DNA of 20,112 nt from a virus: positions 1 to 20,112 of IMG/VR virus record IMGVR_UViG_3300042321_001367; one strand, given 5' to 3'. The notes below the pieces were generated by a model. The model was not told where the DNA came from. It saw only the letters and a list, made by a program, of their open reading frames with translations, and did not search any database. Numbering within the stretch: position 1 is the stretch's first letter; each line of letters starts with the position of its first letter. A program made the position numbers and the translations under genes. Positions 8,032 through 15,752 of the stretch are shown piece by piece.

Positions 8032-9658
8032 GGGTTACTTAGGTAATCCAAATCTAAAAGAAGCTGGAGTAAAAATTGACTTTACCGAAGAACAAATTCG
8101 GGAATATGTTCGTTGCTCCCAAGATCCCATTTATTTTATTAAGAAATATGTCAAGGTAGTCTCTCTTGATAAGGGCCTTGTTCCTTTTGATTTATACGAT
8201 TATCAAGAGGATATGATCAAAAAGATGCATGACAATCGTTACATTATTGCCAAACTACCTCGTCAGTCTGGTAAGAGCACAACGATTGTTGCATTCATTC
8301 TTCACTACATTCTTTTTAACCAGAGCATGAGCGTTGGTATTCTGGCCAACAAGATGAATACGGCTAGAGAAATTCTTGGCCGTCTTCGTCTGGCCTATGA
8401 ATATCTTCCAAAGTGGCTTCAGCAAGGTATCATCGAATGGAACAAAACATCCATTCAGCTAGAGAATGGCTCAAAGGTCATGGCATCTGCCACATCATCA
8501 TCGGCAGTTCGTGGTGGATCATTCAACCTCATCTTCTTGGACGAATTTGCCCATGTCTCTCAAAACATAGCAGAAGAGTTCTTCAGTTCAGTTTACCCTA
8601 CAATTACCTCCGGTCAAACAACGAAGGTATTCATGGTATCTACTCCAAACGGACTCAACATGTTCTATTCCTTCTGGAAGGGGGCTACAAGGAAGCAGGG
8701 AGAGGAGGGCAAGAACGAGTACATACCAATAGAGGTGTCTTGGAGACAGGTTCCTAAGTACGCTGGTGGGCCTCTGCGCGACGAGCAATGGAAGCAGCAG
8801 ATGATTGCCCAGACCAGCGAACAACAGTTTGAGCAGGAGTTTGAATGTTCATTCCTTGGTTCGTCAAATACTCTCATCAGTGCCAGCAAGCTAAATTTGC
8901 TTCAGTTTGATAAACCAATAGCAAAGGAGCCAGGAGGTCTTTACATCTACGACGAGCCAGTTGAAGGCCATGCCTACTTCATCATGGTCGATGTCGCCAG
9001 AGGTCAGGGAAGAGACTATACGGCTATGGTGGTGGTTGATTCCACAGAAAAGCCTCATAAGGTCGTGGCAAGGTATAGAAATAATCTTATATCTCCATTT
9101 GATGTTCCGCCGGAACTTTACAATTTGGCAATAAAATACAATAACGCACACTTACTTATTGAAGTAAACGATATCGGAGGTCAGATTGCCGATGCCATGC
9201 ACGAAGATTATGAGTATGAAAATATCATTCAGACTCAGATGATGGGCCGTGCAGGACAAAAAGTAACCTTGGGATTCGGTCGCGGAACAAAACAAAGAGG
9301 CGTAAGAACCAGCTCTGCGGTCAAAAAACTAGGTTGTGCGGTTTTAAAAAATTTAATTGAGCAAGACAGGCTCTTGGTCAGAGATTTTGATATTATTCAA
9401 GAATTGATGACATTTGTTTCAAAACACCAGACCCATTGTGCAGATGATGGCTATACGGACGATTTGGTTATGTGTTTGGTTCTTTTTGGATGGCTAACTC
9501 GTCAGGGTTACTTCGAAGAGATTATTGACCTACAGAAAAAGAAAATCATAAATAAAAGCGAGCAGGAGGAAGAAGAAAATACTACCTTTTTTGTTGGTCC
9601 AGACAAATTAGACAATGTATTCAAAGATTCAGACACCCTTTGGTTCACGCAGGAATAA
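8015..9658 (+). CDS. gp17: Terminase large subunit gp17 (packaging ATPase/nuclease)
   Basis: This is the ATP-driven motor that threads DNA into the prohead through gp20 and cuts the concatemer. The 547 residues hold both domains. In the ATPase, Walker A is 'PRQSGKST' (82-89, Lys87). Walker B is 'LIFLDE' (172-177) with catalytic Glu177, and the coupling motif is 'STPNG' (209-213). In the RNase H-like nuclease, Asp326 lies in 'FIMVDVARG', Glu383 in 'LIEVND' and Asp483 in 'TDDLVMCLVLFGWL'; the last is nearly identical to T4 gp17 around its D542. All three acidic positions are present, so the nuclease looks intact. T4 gp17 is 610 residues. The gene overlaps gp16 by 17 bases. Its middle part (about 8340-9060) is visibly richer in G+C than the flanking genes. 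Confidence 0.97.
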   Translation: MSRKFKGYLGNPNLKEAGVKIDFTEEQIREYVRCSQDPIYFIKKYVKVVSLDKGLVPFDLYDYQEDMIKKMHDNRYIIAKLPRQSGKSTTIVAFILHYILFNQSMSVGILANKMNTAREILGRLRLAYEYLPKWLQQGIIEWNKTSIQLENGSKVMASATSSSAVRGGSFNLIFLDEFAHVSQNIAEEFFSSVYPTITSGQTTKVFMVSTPNGLNMFYSFWKGATRKQGEEGKNEYIPIEVSWRQVPKYAGGPLRDEQWKQQMIAQTSEQQFEQEFECSFLGSSNTLISASKLNLLQFDKPIAKEPGGLYIYDEPVEGHAYFIMVDVARGQGRDYTAMVVVDSTEKPHKVVARYRNNLISPFDVPPELYNLAIKYNNAHLLIEVNDIGGQIADAMHEDYEYENIIQTQMMGRAGQKVTLGFGRGTKQRGVRTSSAVKKLGCAVLKNLIEQDRLLVRDFDIIQELMTFVSKHQTHCADDGYTDDLVMCLVLFGWLTRQGYFEEIIDLQKKKIINKSEQEEEENTTFFVGPDKLDNVFKDSDTLWFTQE

Positions 9659-9661
9659 AAT

Positions 9662-10840
9662 ATGCCACAAATTAACATTACAGAAAATTCACCAAATTTA
9701 TCAGGCGCAGTACAATCACAGGGATCTTCCCATGTTTCTGTTTTTATGTGTGGTGCTTCTTTCATGCAAAAATTGACTGAAGGGGATTCTCCAGTACCAG
9801 CATATAAACAATATAACTCTCCACAAGAACTAATTGCCGAATTTGATTCTGCGGTTCTTGCAGGAACTTCAAGCGGATTTTCTTCCAGTCCTATTGAAAA
9901 AGGATTTACTGGTGGTTCTACACTTGATAGAGAACTGCATTCAGCTTTAAATTATCTTGAATATGGTGGAATTTTAATTGCAGCAACTGGTGCTACCTCA
10001 CTTGCTGCATCAAATATTAAGATTGATTCTAGTTTCTATGAGAGAAAAGATAAATTTAACGAAGTAGTTAATTTAGTAAATCTATTTGAAGATGTCATTG
10101 GAATTGTTGGATCTTCATTTGAATTTCATAATGGAACTACTGGATTATATCCAATAGATTTTTCAAGTTCTGGATTTTTTGGCCTTACTGCTATTACTGG
10201 CGTAAGCGGATCTACCTTCGACAATAATATTTTCTCTGTAATTGGTAGAAAAGAAAGAGCAAGACTTTATGGTGGAGAAACCGCAAATATTCCAATTTTG
10301 ATGGTATCTGACGCTGCTGGTTGCCTTGCTAGAACTGATAGCAGTTTCTTCCCTTGGTATGCTCCAGCAGGAACTATTAGAGGCGAAGTCAATACCATTA
10401 CCAAGCTTTATCCATCAATAGACGATACTGATATTACAAATTTACAAGGTCAGTTTGTAAATGCATTTAATAATGTTCTTGGTATCGATGGAATTTATCT
10501 ACTAGGTGATAAAACATGTGAACTTACTGTTGCAAATAAACAACAAATAGGTATTACTAGACTTATAAACTATGTCAATAGACAAATAAAGCCAATCGTA
10601 GCAGAAGCATTATTTGAATTAAATGATGCTGAAACAAGATCAAAGATTACTGCTGCTCTAACTTCTATTATGGAATTTATCAAGTCTGGTAGAGGCGTTT
10701 CAAGCTATGTAATAGTTTGCGACGATACAAATAATCCTGTTTCTGTGCAAGAAGCTAGGCAGATTGTAGTCGATCTATCGTTCAAGCCAGTATTCTCAAT
10801 AAATCAAGTTTCGTTCAGATTTGTAATTAATCAATCTTAA
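9662..10840 (+). CDS. gp18: Tail sheath protein gp18 (first copy)
   Basis: This is the contractile sheath subunit. The 392-residue product is much shorter than T4 gp18 (659 aa), so it probably lacks most of the surface-exposed domains and keeps the polymerising core. Sheath hallmarks are 'ILIAATGAT' in the N-terminal domain (104-112), 'ANIPILMVSDAAGCLAR' (208-224), and the strongly conserved 'PWYAPAGTIRG' (231-241). In the C-terminal domain they are 'RLINYVNRQIKPIVAEALFE' (300-319), 'NDAETRSKI' (321-329) and 'SYVIVCDDTNNP' (348-359). The C-terminal 'VDLSFKPVFSINQVSFRFVI' is the expected strand that reaches into a neighbouring subunit. The next gene, a divergent paralog, shares its first base with this stop. 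Confidence 0.92.
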   Translation: MPQINITENSPNLSGAVQSQGSSHVSVFMCGASFMQKLTEGDSPVPAYKQYNSPQELIAEFDSAVLAGTSSGFSSSPIEKGFTGGSTLDRELHSALNYLEYGGILIAATGATSLAASNIKIDSSFYERKDKFNEVVNLVNLFEDVIGIVGSSFEFHNGTTGLYPIDFSSSGFFGLTAITGVSGSTFDNNIFSVIGRKERARLYGGETANIPILMVSDAAGCLARTDSSFFPWYAPAGTIRGEVNTITKLYPSIDDTDITNLQGQFVNAFNNVLGIDGIYLLGDKTCELTVANKQQIGITRLINYVNRQIKPIVAEALFELNDAETRSKITAALTSIMEFIKSGRGVSSYVIVCDDTNNPVSVQEARQIVVDLSFKPVFSINQVSFRFVINQS

Positions 10841-12123
10841 TGGATGATTTAACATTTAATTTTGAAGTAATAGAATCTAAAAAGGACATAGACATTGGAA
10901 TATTGATCTATGATTCCACATATATTAATTTTCTAAAACTTCAAAATGAAAAATATTACAAAATAGATTCGCAAACAAAATTAACAGACTTAATTAAAAA
11001 TGGAGATTATACTCAAATCTCCTCATCAATTACTACATTTGAAGATTTTATCGAATTAGTAACTTCTACCTCTGGACCATTACCACAGCTTTATCAGATA
11101 GCTAGAAAAGTAAATTTTTATAATAATTTTTTAGTTGATTGTTCTCATTACAATTTTAATATAATTTTAGTCAATTGTTCTTCTAATGAAATACCATCAA
11201 TAAAAACTGCTTTTAGTGAAAATAAAATAAAAGCATTTTCTTATGATCCTTTAAGATTGACAATAACAACAGAATTAAAAACATTTATAAAGGATAAAAA
11301 AACTCCAATTATTTTTAATTGTTTAAATTCATCTAATAGATTGCTTGAAGATGGTTATATAACATCAAATCAGATAATAAATTCAATATCAATTAATAAT
11401 TTAAATCTTAGAAACTTCAATGATGAAGATTTTCAAATTTTAACATATTCAATAGCAGGACTAAAAAATAAATTTTGGTATTATAGATCTGACAATGTTA
11501 TTAGTGATAAAAAATTAATTCCAATACCGTTAATTTCTGATGCTATTGGTTGTTTTTCTAGAAGTTTAAATAGTATTCCTTGGCTACCACCAGCTGGTTA
11601 TGTTCGTGGTAAAATACTCAATCAGGATTTTGAAGCTATTGAAAATCCTACAACTGCAACCTCTCCAAAAGAAGGAATCGTTCCTTCGACACCATCCAAT
11701 CTAAATGATCTTGAATCAATTTATGATAAAGGTATAAATTTACCAATTGAAATATTTGGTGCTGATAATATTAAATCTTTCTATATCAATAGCGATGTTT
11801 CTGGTTATACTGGAACAATTTTTCCGCTAAAACAATCAATTTCTTATTCTAATTTAATTTTTGATGTGGTTAGCAATATTCAATATGTGTTAAATAGTTC
11901 ATTATTTGACTTTAATGACGAGGCAACTAGAAATTTAATAAAAATTAGAATAGAGCAATATCTTCAATTCACTAAGGCTAATTCAGGAATAGATGATTTT
12001 GTTGTAATTTGCGACTCTTCAAATAATAATGAAACTGACTATATCAATAGAAGAGTAAATGTAGATGTGTCAATAAAGCCATCACAAAGTATAAATTTTG
12101 TTGAATTGAGCTTTACTACATAA
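10840..12123 (+). CDS. Second tail sheath protein, divergent gp18 paralog
   Basis: The 427-residue product is clearly sheath-like in its C-terminal half. 'PIPLISDAIGCFSRS' (228-242) and 'PWLPPAGYVRGK' (247-258) line up with 'PILMVSDAAGCLART' and 'PWYAPAGTIRGE' of the preceding gene. 'FDFNDEATRNLIKIRIEQYL' (356-375) lines up with its 'FELNDAETRSKITAALTSIM'. 'DDFVVICDSSNNN' and 'VNVDVSIKPSQSINFVELSF' complete the match. The N-terminal 200 residues are Asn/Ile/Lys-rich and share little obvious sequence with copy 1, although the paralog's domain order seems kept. No frameshift or internal stop is present, so it is likely functional. It begins on the last base of the first sheath gene. It may be a minor sheath subunit, a terminal ring or a replacement copy; the sequence does not say which. 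Confidence 0.85.
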   Translation: MDDLTFNFEVIESKKDIDIGILIYDSTYINFLKLQNEKYYKIDSQTKLTDLIKNGDYTQISSSITTFEDFIELVTSTSGPLPQLYQIARKVNFYNNFLVDCSHYNFNIILVNCSSNEIPSIKTAFSENKIKAFSYDPLRLTITTELKTFIKDKKTPIIFNCLNSSNRLLEDGYITSNQIINSISINNLNLRNFNDEDFQILTYSIAGLKNKFWYYRSDNVISDKKLIPIPLISDAIGCFSRSLNSIPWLPPAGYVRGKILNQDFEAIENPTTATSPKEGIVPSTPSNLNDLESIYDKGINLPIEIFGADNIKSFYINSDVSGYTGTIFPLKQSISYSNLIFDVVSNIQYVLNSSLFDFNDEATRNLIKIRIEQYLQFTKANSGIDDFVVICDSSNNNETDYINRRVNVDVSIKPSQSINFVELSFTT

Positions 12124-12126
12124 TAC

Positions 12127-12633
12127 ATGGCATCTATTACGAGTTTTATTTCAAATTTTAAAGGTGGTACTAGAAGAAATAGATTTTCTGTTTCTGCTGC
12201 TTGGCCATCTGGAGTTTCTAATAATATAGCAACATATCATATTCTTTCTGCATCCTTGCCTCCATCTGATCTGGGTAGAATATCAATACCGCATAGAGGA
12301 AGACTCATTCACTATGCTGGAGATAGGACTTATGGTGATTGGGATATAGCAATCTTAGATGATACAGAAAAGTCATTGTGGAATTCTTTTCAGCAATGGC
12401 ACAAAAGAATAAATTCTCATGTAACAAATGTCCATTCGTCATCTTCAGATGCTTTTAAAGATTTAAAAACTGACTGGACAGTAAGACATCTAGACACCAA
12501 TGGAAATGTGTTAAAAACTATGATTTTGAAAGGGTGTTTTCCTGCTTTGATTGGTCCAGTAGAATTTGATATGAGTTCTCAAATATACAATACTTTTTCT
12601 GTCAAATTAAGTTACGATTTTTTCACTGGGTAA
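12127..12633 (+). CDS. Tail tube protein gp19 paralog (first copy)
   Basis: The 168-residue product belongs to the gp19 tube family (T4 gp19, 163 aa), which stacks as hexameric rings inside the sheath. The opening 'NFKGGTRRNRFSVSA' is followed by 'SASLPPSDLGRISIPHRGR', 'YAGDRTYGDWDIAILDD' (about 59-75; T4: VAGDRTFDDWTVTVMND) and 'LWNSFQQWHKRINSH'. The C-terminal block is 'MILKGCFPALIGPVEFDM', then 'YNTFSVKLSYDFF' (T4: IEIKGLWPTNVGELQLD, IQTFEVTLALDYW). Of the two neighbouring tube genes this one departs more from T4 in the final block. It starts three bases after the second sheath stop without an obvious ribosome site, so it may rely on coupling. Confidence 0.88.
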   Translation: MASITSFISNFKGGTRRNRFSVSAAWPSGVSNNIATYHILSASLPPSDLGRISIPHRGRLIHYAGDRTYGDWDIAILDDTEKSLWNSFQQWHKRINSHVTNVHSSSSDAFKDLKTDWTVRHLDTNGNVLKTMILKGCFPALIGPVEFDMSSQIYNTFSVKLSYDFFTG

Positions 12634-12644
12634 TGGAGAAATAA

Positions 12645-13175
12645 ATGGCTCAATCAATAAATGATTTTAAATCAAACTTTTCTGGTGGTACTAGAAAAAA
12701 TCGCTTCAGAATAACTGGAAATTTTCCATATGGAGGAGCGTTTAATATTTTTCAGGTAATGTCAGCAGGAATGCCTCAAAATAATTTATTTGTCGTAGAA
12801 TATGATTATAGAGGAAGAAAACTTAAACTTCCTGGCGATAGAACTTATGGAGGCCAGGGAAGTAGTGTTTGGCAAGTAACAATTTTAGATGATGCAAACA
12901 CAAATCCATCTCAATTATGGAGCAAACTTCATGATTGGAGCAATAGTATCAATAATCATTTAAGCAATACAGGAGATCAAATAACGCCATCTACCTATAA
13001 AGCTAATGGATGGGTTGTCGATCAATTAGACTTAAATTGCACTAATGTATTAAAATCCGTAAAATTATATGGGTGCTGGCCAATTTCTGTTGGAGAAATA
13101 CAACTAGATATGAGAGTACCAGATGAATATGTGACATTTAGCGTGGCATTTTCTTTTGATTATATTGATCAATAA
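12645..13175 (+). CDS. gp19: Tail tube protein gp19 (second copy)
   Basis: The 176-residue product is paralogous to the preceding tube gene. Both start with an 'F.SNF.GGTR.NRF' motif, and the DNA shares the 13-base word GGTGGTACTAGAA at 12163 and 12684. 'LPGDRTYGGQGSSVWQVTILDD' (in two parts, about 62-84) carries a short insertion relative to copy 1. The C-terminal 'VKLYGCWPISVGEIQLDM' and 'YVTFSVAFSFDYID' are closer to T4 gp19 than copy 1 is, so this may be the main tube subunit. GGAGAA five bases before the ATG is a good ribosome site, unlike copy 1. Which copy dominates in the virion is inference. Confidence 0.9.
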   Translation: MAQSINDFKSNFSGGTRKNRFRITGNFPYGGAFNIFQVMSAGMPQNNLFVVEYDYRGRKLKLPGDRTYGGQGSSVWQVTILDDANTNPSQLWSKLHDWSNSINNHLSNTGDQITPSTYKANGWVVDQLDLNCTNVLKSVKLYGCWPISVGEIQLDMRVPDEYVTFSVAFSFDYIDQ

Positions 13176-13188
13176 TATGGAGATTTAA

Positions 13189-14724
13189 ATGGATATTAAG
13201 CTTTTTGGATTTAAACTAGTAAAAGATACAAAAGAAGATACAGCAAATCTTCAGAACTTTACTCCCCCGGAAGAATTTGATGGAGCCTATACACTTGAGG
13301 GATCTGGTGTATATGGAACATTTATCGATTTCATGGGATCTGCAAAAGATGAACATGCAACGATTTCACAATATCGTGCAATGGCCTTATATCCAGAAGT
13401 AGATACTGCGATTGATGAAATAACCAATGAAGCCATTGTCTCTGGTAATGATAGAAAACCAATAAAATTAGATCTATCAAAGATAACTTTTTCAGAAAAT
13501 ATAAAAAGTAGAATATATTCTGAATTTGATTCAATTCTTCAATTATTAGATTTTCAAGATAAATGCTACGAAATATTCCGTAGATGGTATATCGATTCAA
13601 AACTGTATTTTTATGTTTCTATCGATATGGACGATCCGTCTGCTGGCATTAAACAATTAGTTCCTCTTGATTCTACCAAGATTAAAAAGGTAAGAAAAGT
13701 AAAGTCAAATCCAACAAAGCAGACTGGAAATTCTTTATCAATCATTCAAGATGTTGAAGAATTCTATGTTTATTCAAATAATGATAAAAATTCAGTAATC
13801 GGTACTGGGGCGGCTGGTCTTAGAATATCTCCAGATTCAATTTGTTATGTTCATTCTGGAATGGTTGATATGAATTCCAAGAGGGTCTTAGGATTCCTCC
13901 ACAAGGCAATCAGACCACTAAACATGCTTAGACAGGTCGAAGATGCAATAGTCGTATATCGTATCTCCCGCGCCCCAGAAAGAAGAATATTCTATGTGGA
14001 TGTTGGTAATCTGCCAAAGCAAAAAGCAGAACAGTATGTTCGTGAATTAATGAACAAATATAGAAATCGTATGATTTATAACCAGACAACTGGTGAAATT
14101 AAAGACGATAGAAATCAAATGGCAATGCTTGAGGATTTCTGGCTACCCAGAAGAGAAGGTGGTAGAGGAACTGAAATTACCACCTTGGATGGGGGACAAA
14201 ATCTTGGTGAATTGACGGATGTTGAATATTTTAAGAAGAAACTATATTTTGCTTTAAATATTCCACCCTCAAGATTGGCGGGAGAAAATGGCTTTAATAT
14301 GGGAAGATCAGCCGAAATCACGCGAGATGAGGTCAAATTCTACAAATTTATTGAAAGATTGCGTTATAAGTTCTCCGGTATGTTCTCGCAATTATTAAAA
14401 GTTCAGCTAATACTAAAGGGTGTTATAACTGAGGATGATTGGAATTTAATTTATCCTCATATAAATTTCTCATTTAATCGTGATTCTTATTTCAATGACT
14501 TAAAGGATGCTGAAATTTTAGCTTCAAGAATGGATTTAGCTGCTCAAATGGAGCCTATGATAGGCAGATATTATTCCAGTAATTATATTCGTAAAAACAT
14601 TCTAAAACAAACAGAAGAAGAAATGGAACTTATTGACAGAGAAATGGCTGTAGATATTGCCAAACGAAAGCAAGAAGAACTAGAACAAATGCAAATGCAA
14701 CAGGCTACACAAGCTCAAGAATAA
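13189..14724 (+). CDS. gp20: Portal vertex protein gp20
   Basis: This is the dodecameric portal at the unique head vertex; it nucleates prohead assembly and is the channel for gp17-driven packaging. The 511 residues compare with 524 in T4. Hallmarks include 'YRAMALYPEVDTAIDEI' (62-78), 'YVHSGMVD' (220-227), 'RISRAPERRIFYVDVGNLP' (258-276), 'YRNRMIYN' (291-298) and the diagnostic 'EDFWLPRREGGRGTEI' (315-330). The last is followed by 'LPGGQ'-like 'LDGGQNLGEL' and 'YFKKKLYFALNIPPSRL'. The C-terminus is a Gln/Glu/Met-rich tail. GGAGA five bases before the ATG is a clear ribosome site. The Ile-Asp-Glu-Ile-rich N-terminus and all core blocks are present, so the gene looks intact. Confidence 0.95.
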   Translation: MDIKLFGFKLVKDTKEDTANLQNFTPPEEFDGAYTLEGSGVYGTFIDFMGSAKDEHATISQYRAMALYPEVDTAIDEITNEAIVSGNDRKPIKLDLSKITFSENIKSRIYSEFDSILQLLDFQDKCYEIFRRWYIDSKLYFYVSIDMDDPSAGIKQLVPLDSTKIKKVRKVKSNPTKQTGNSLSIIQDVEEFYVYSNNDKNSVIGTGAAGLRISPDSICYVHSGMVDMNSKRVLGFLHKAIRPLNMLRQVEDAIVVYRISRAPERRIFYVDVGNLPKQKAEQYVRELMNKYRNRMIYNQTTGEIKDDRNQMAMLEDFWLPRREGGRGTEITTLDGGQNLGELTDVEYFKKKLYFALNIPPSRLAGENGFNMGRSAEITRDEVKFYKFIERLRYKFSGMFSQLLKVQLILKGVITEDDWNLIYPHINFSFNRDSYFNDLKDAEILASRMDLAAQMEPMIGRYYSSNYIRKNILKQTEEEMELIDREMAVDIAKRKQEELEQMQMQQATQAQE

Positions 14725-14751
14725 AAAATTCTAAATATAAAGGAAAAAACC

Positions 14752-15108
14752 ATGAAAAGCAAAAAAATAATCCACTCAATATTATCAGAAAACGCAATTG
14801 ACGCTAAAAAGTTAATTCAGCAAGACTTAACTGTAAAACTTGGCGAAAGACTTGCCGAAGAATATGTCCGTATTGCCAAAAAAACCTTCAATGAAGAATA
14901 TGAAGAAGATGAAGAAGAAGTTTCATCTGAAAACGAAGAAGGTCTAGAAAGCGAAGATGAAGAAGAAGACGAAGAGCCAATGACTGAATCTTCAAAATCT
15001 AAATTAGCAGCAATGTATCCCCCAGAAGATGAGATAACAAGAGGAGATATTATCGCAGCTGCTCAAATGAAGAATGCTCAAATGAAGAAGAAGAAGAAGA
15101 AAAAATGA
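14752..15108 (+). CDS. Prohead core protein, gp67/gp68-like
   Basis: The 118-residue product lies where T4 has genes 67 and 68, between portal and protease. These encode small prohead core proteins that are degraded by gp21. Three parts are visible. Residues 1-46 form a helical segment with 'SENAIDAKKLIQQDLTVKL', like the helical start of gp68-type core proteins. Residues 47-78 are extremely acidic (runs of Glu/Asp), as in T4 gp67. The C-terminus repeats 'AQMKN/AQMKK' and ends in seven lysines. AAGGA eight bases before the ATG is the ribosome site. The ATGA overlap with gp21 implies coupled translation. It reads like a merger of gp67 and gp68 character into one protein. Assignment rests on position and composition, since sequence identity in this class is low. 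Confidence 0.72.
   Translation: MKSKKIIHSILSENAIDAKKLIQQDLTVKLGERLAEEYVRIAKKTFNEEYEEDEEEVSSENEEGLESEDEEEDEEPMTESSKSKLAAMYPPEDEITRGDIIAAAQMKNAQMKKKKKKK
15061..15090 (+). repeat. Tandem 15-bp repeat at the 3' end of the core-protein gene
   Basis: Two adjacent 15-base units, GCTCAAATGAAGAAT and GCTCAAATGAAGAAG, differ only in the last base and encode AQMKN-AQMKK. They run into (AAG)n and six A's before the stop. Confidence 0.85.
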
Positions 15109-15752
15109 AATTAATAACAGAAACAGTCGAAGAGATAAAATTTCTTACTGAAAAAACCGATAGCGGTGAAAAGCAATATTTCATCGAAGGTATTTTCATG
15201 CAAGCTGATCAAAAGAATAAGAATGGAAGAATTTATCCAAGAAATATTCTAATGAATGAAGCTCGTCGTTATGTTACTGAATATGTACATAAAAATCGTG
15301 CTTTGGGAGAATTAAATCACCCAACTGGTCCATCAGTAAATTTAGACCGCGTATCTCATAGAGTTACTTGGCTTAATGAAAGCGGAAGTGACATTTATGG
15401 AAAAGCAAAAGTCCTTGATACCCCATGCGGACAAATTGTAAAAAATCTAATGAATGAAGGTGTTAAGCTAGGAGTATCGACTCGCGGCATGGGTTCTTTG
15501 GAGAAAAAAGGCGCAGTCAACTATGTAAAAGAAGATTTCATGCTTGCTGCTATTGATATCGTTGCAGATCCATCTGCACCAAATGCTTTCGTTGATGGAA
15601 TTATGGAAGGCAAGGAATGGGTTTGGGATAATGGTATTCTAAAAGAACAAGATATTGCTGGATATCATAGAAGAATTTCAGGTGCTTCAAAGAGAAAACT
15701 TCAAGAAGAATCTATAAAAGCATTTGCAGATTTTTTAAGAAAAATAAAATGA
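15105..15752 (+). CDS. gp21: Prohead maturation protease gp21
   Basis: gp21 is the serine protease that sits in the prohead core, cleaves scaffold and core proteins and trims gp23 after (L/I)-x-E. The 215 residues match T4 (212). 'DQKNKNGRIYPRNIL' (35-49) is the typical substrate-side loop block. The catalytic His is His72 in 'GELNHPTGPSVNL', the nucleophile Ser125 in 'KLGVSTRGMGSL', and the third residue is likely an Asp in 'AAIDIVADPSAPNAFVDG' (148-165). The N-terminus itself reads 'MKLITE', an L-x-E-type site that could allow self-processing. The gene starts inside the ATGA overlap with the core protein and ends in an ATGA overlap with the next gene. All catalytic blocks are intact. Confidence 0.94.
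   Translation: MKLITETVEEIKFLTEKTDSGEKQYFIEGIFMQADQKNKNGRIYPRNILMNEARRYVTEYVHKNRALGELNHPTGPSVNLDRVSHRVTWLNESGSDIYGKAKVLDTPCGQIVKNLMNEGVKLGVSTRGMGSLEKKGAVNYVKEDFMLAAIDIVADPSAPNAFVDGIMEGKEWVWDNGILKEQDIAGYHRRISGASKRKLQEESIKAFADFLRKIK

Noticed and set aside
8413-9151. Open frames overlapping gp17: a + strand frame at 8413-8757 and - strand frames at 8588-8824, 8665-8889 and 8891-9151
   Set aside because: They lie wholly within gp17, which has all catalytic motifs. Their products have no recognisable features and their composition reflects the GC-richer codons of gp17.
9547-9554. CATAAATA box inside the gp17 3' end, possibly for gp18
   Set aside because: It is more than 100 bases from gp18 and within coding sequence. 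Such words are expected in AT-rich DNA, as with the copy at 1594-1601 inside gp8.
14731-14739. CTAAATATA as a late promoter for the core-protein gene
   Set aside because: It departs from NATAAATA, and a start downstream of it would leave the AAGGA ribosome site at the very 5' end.
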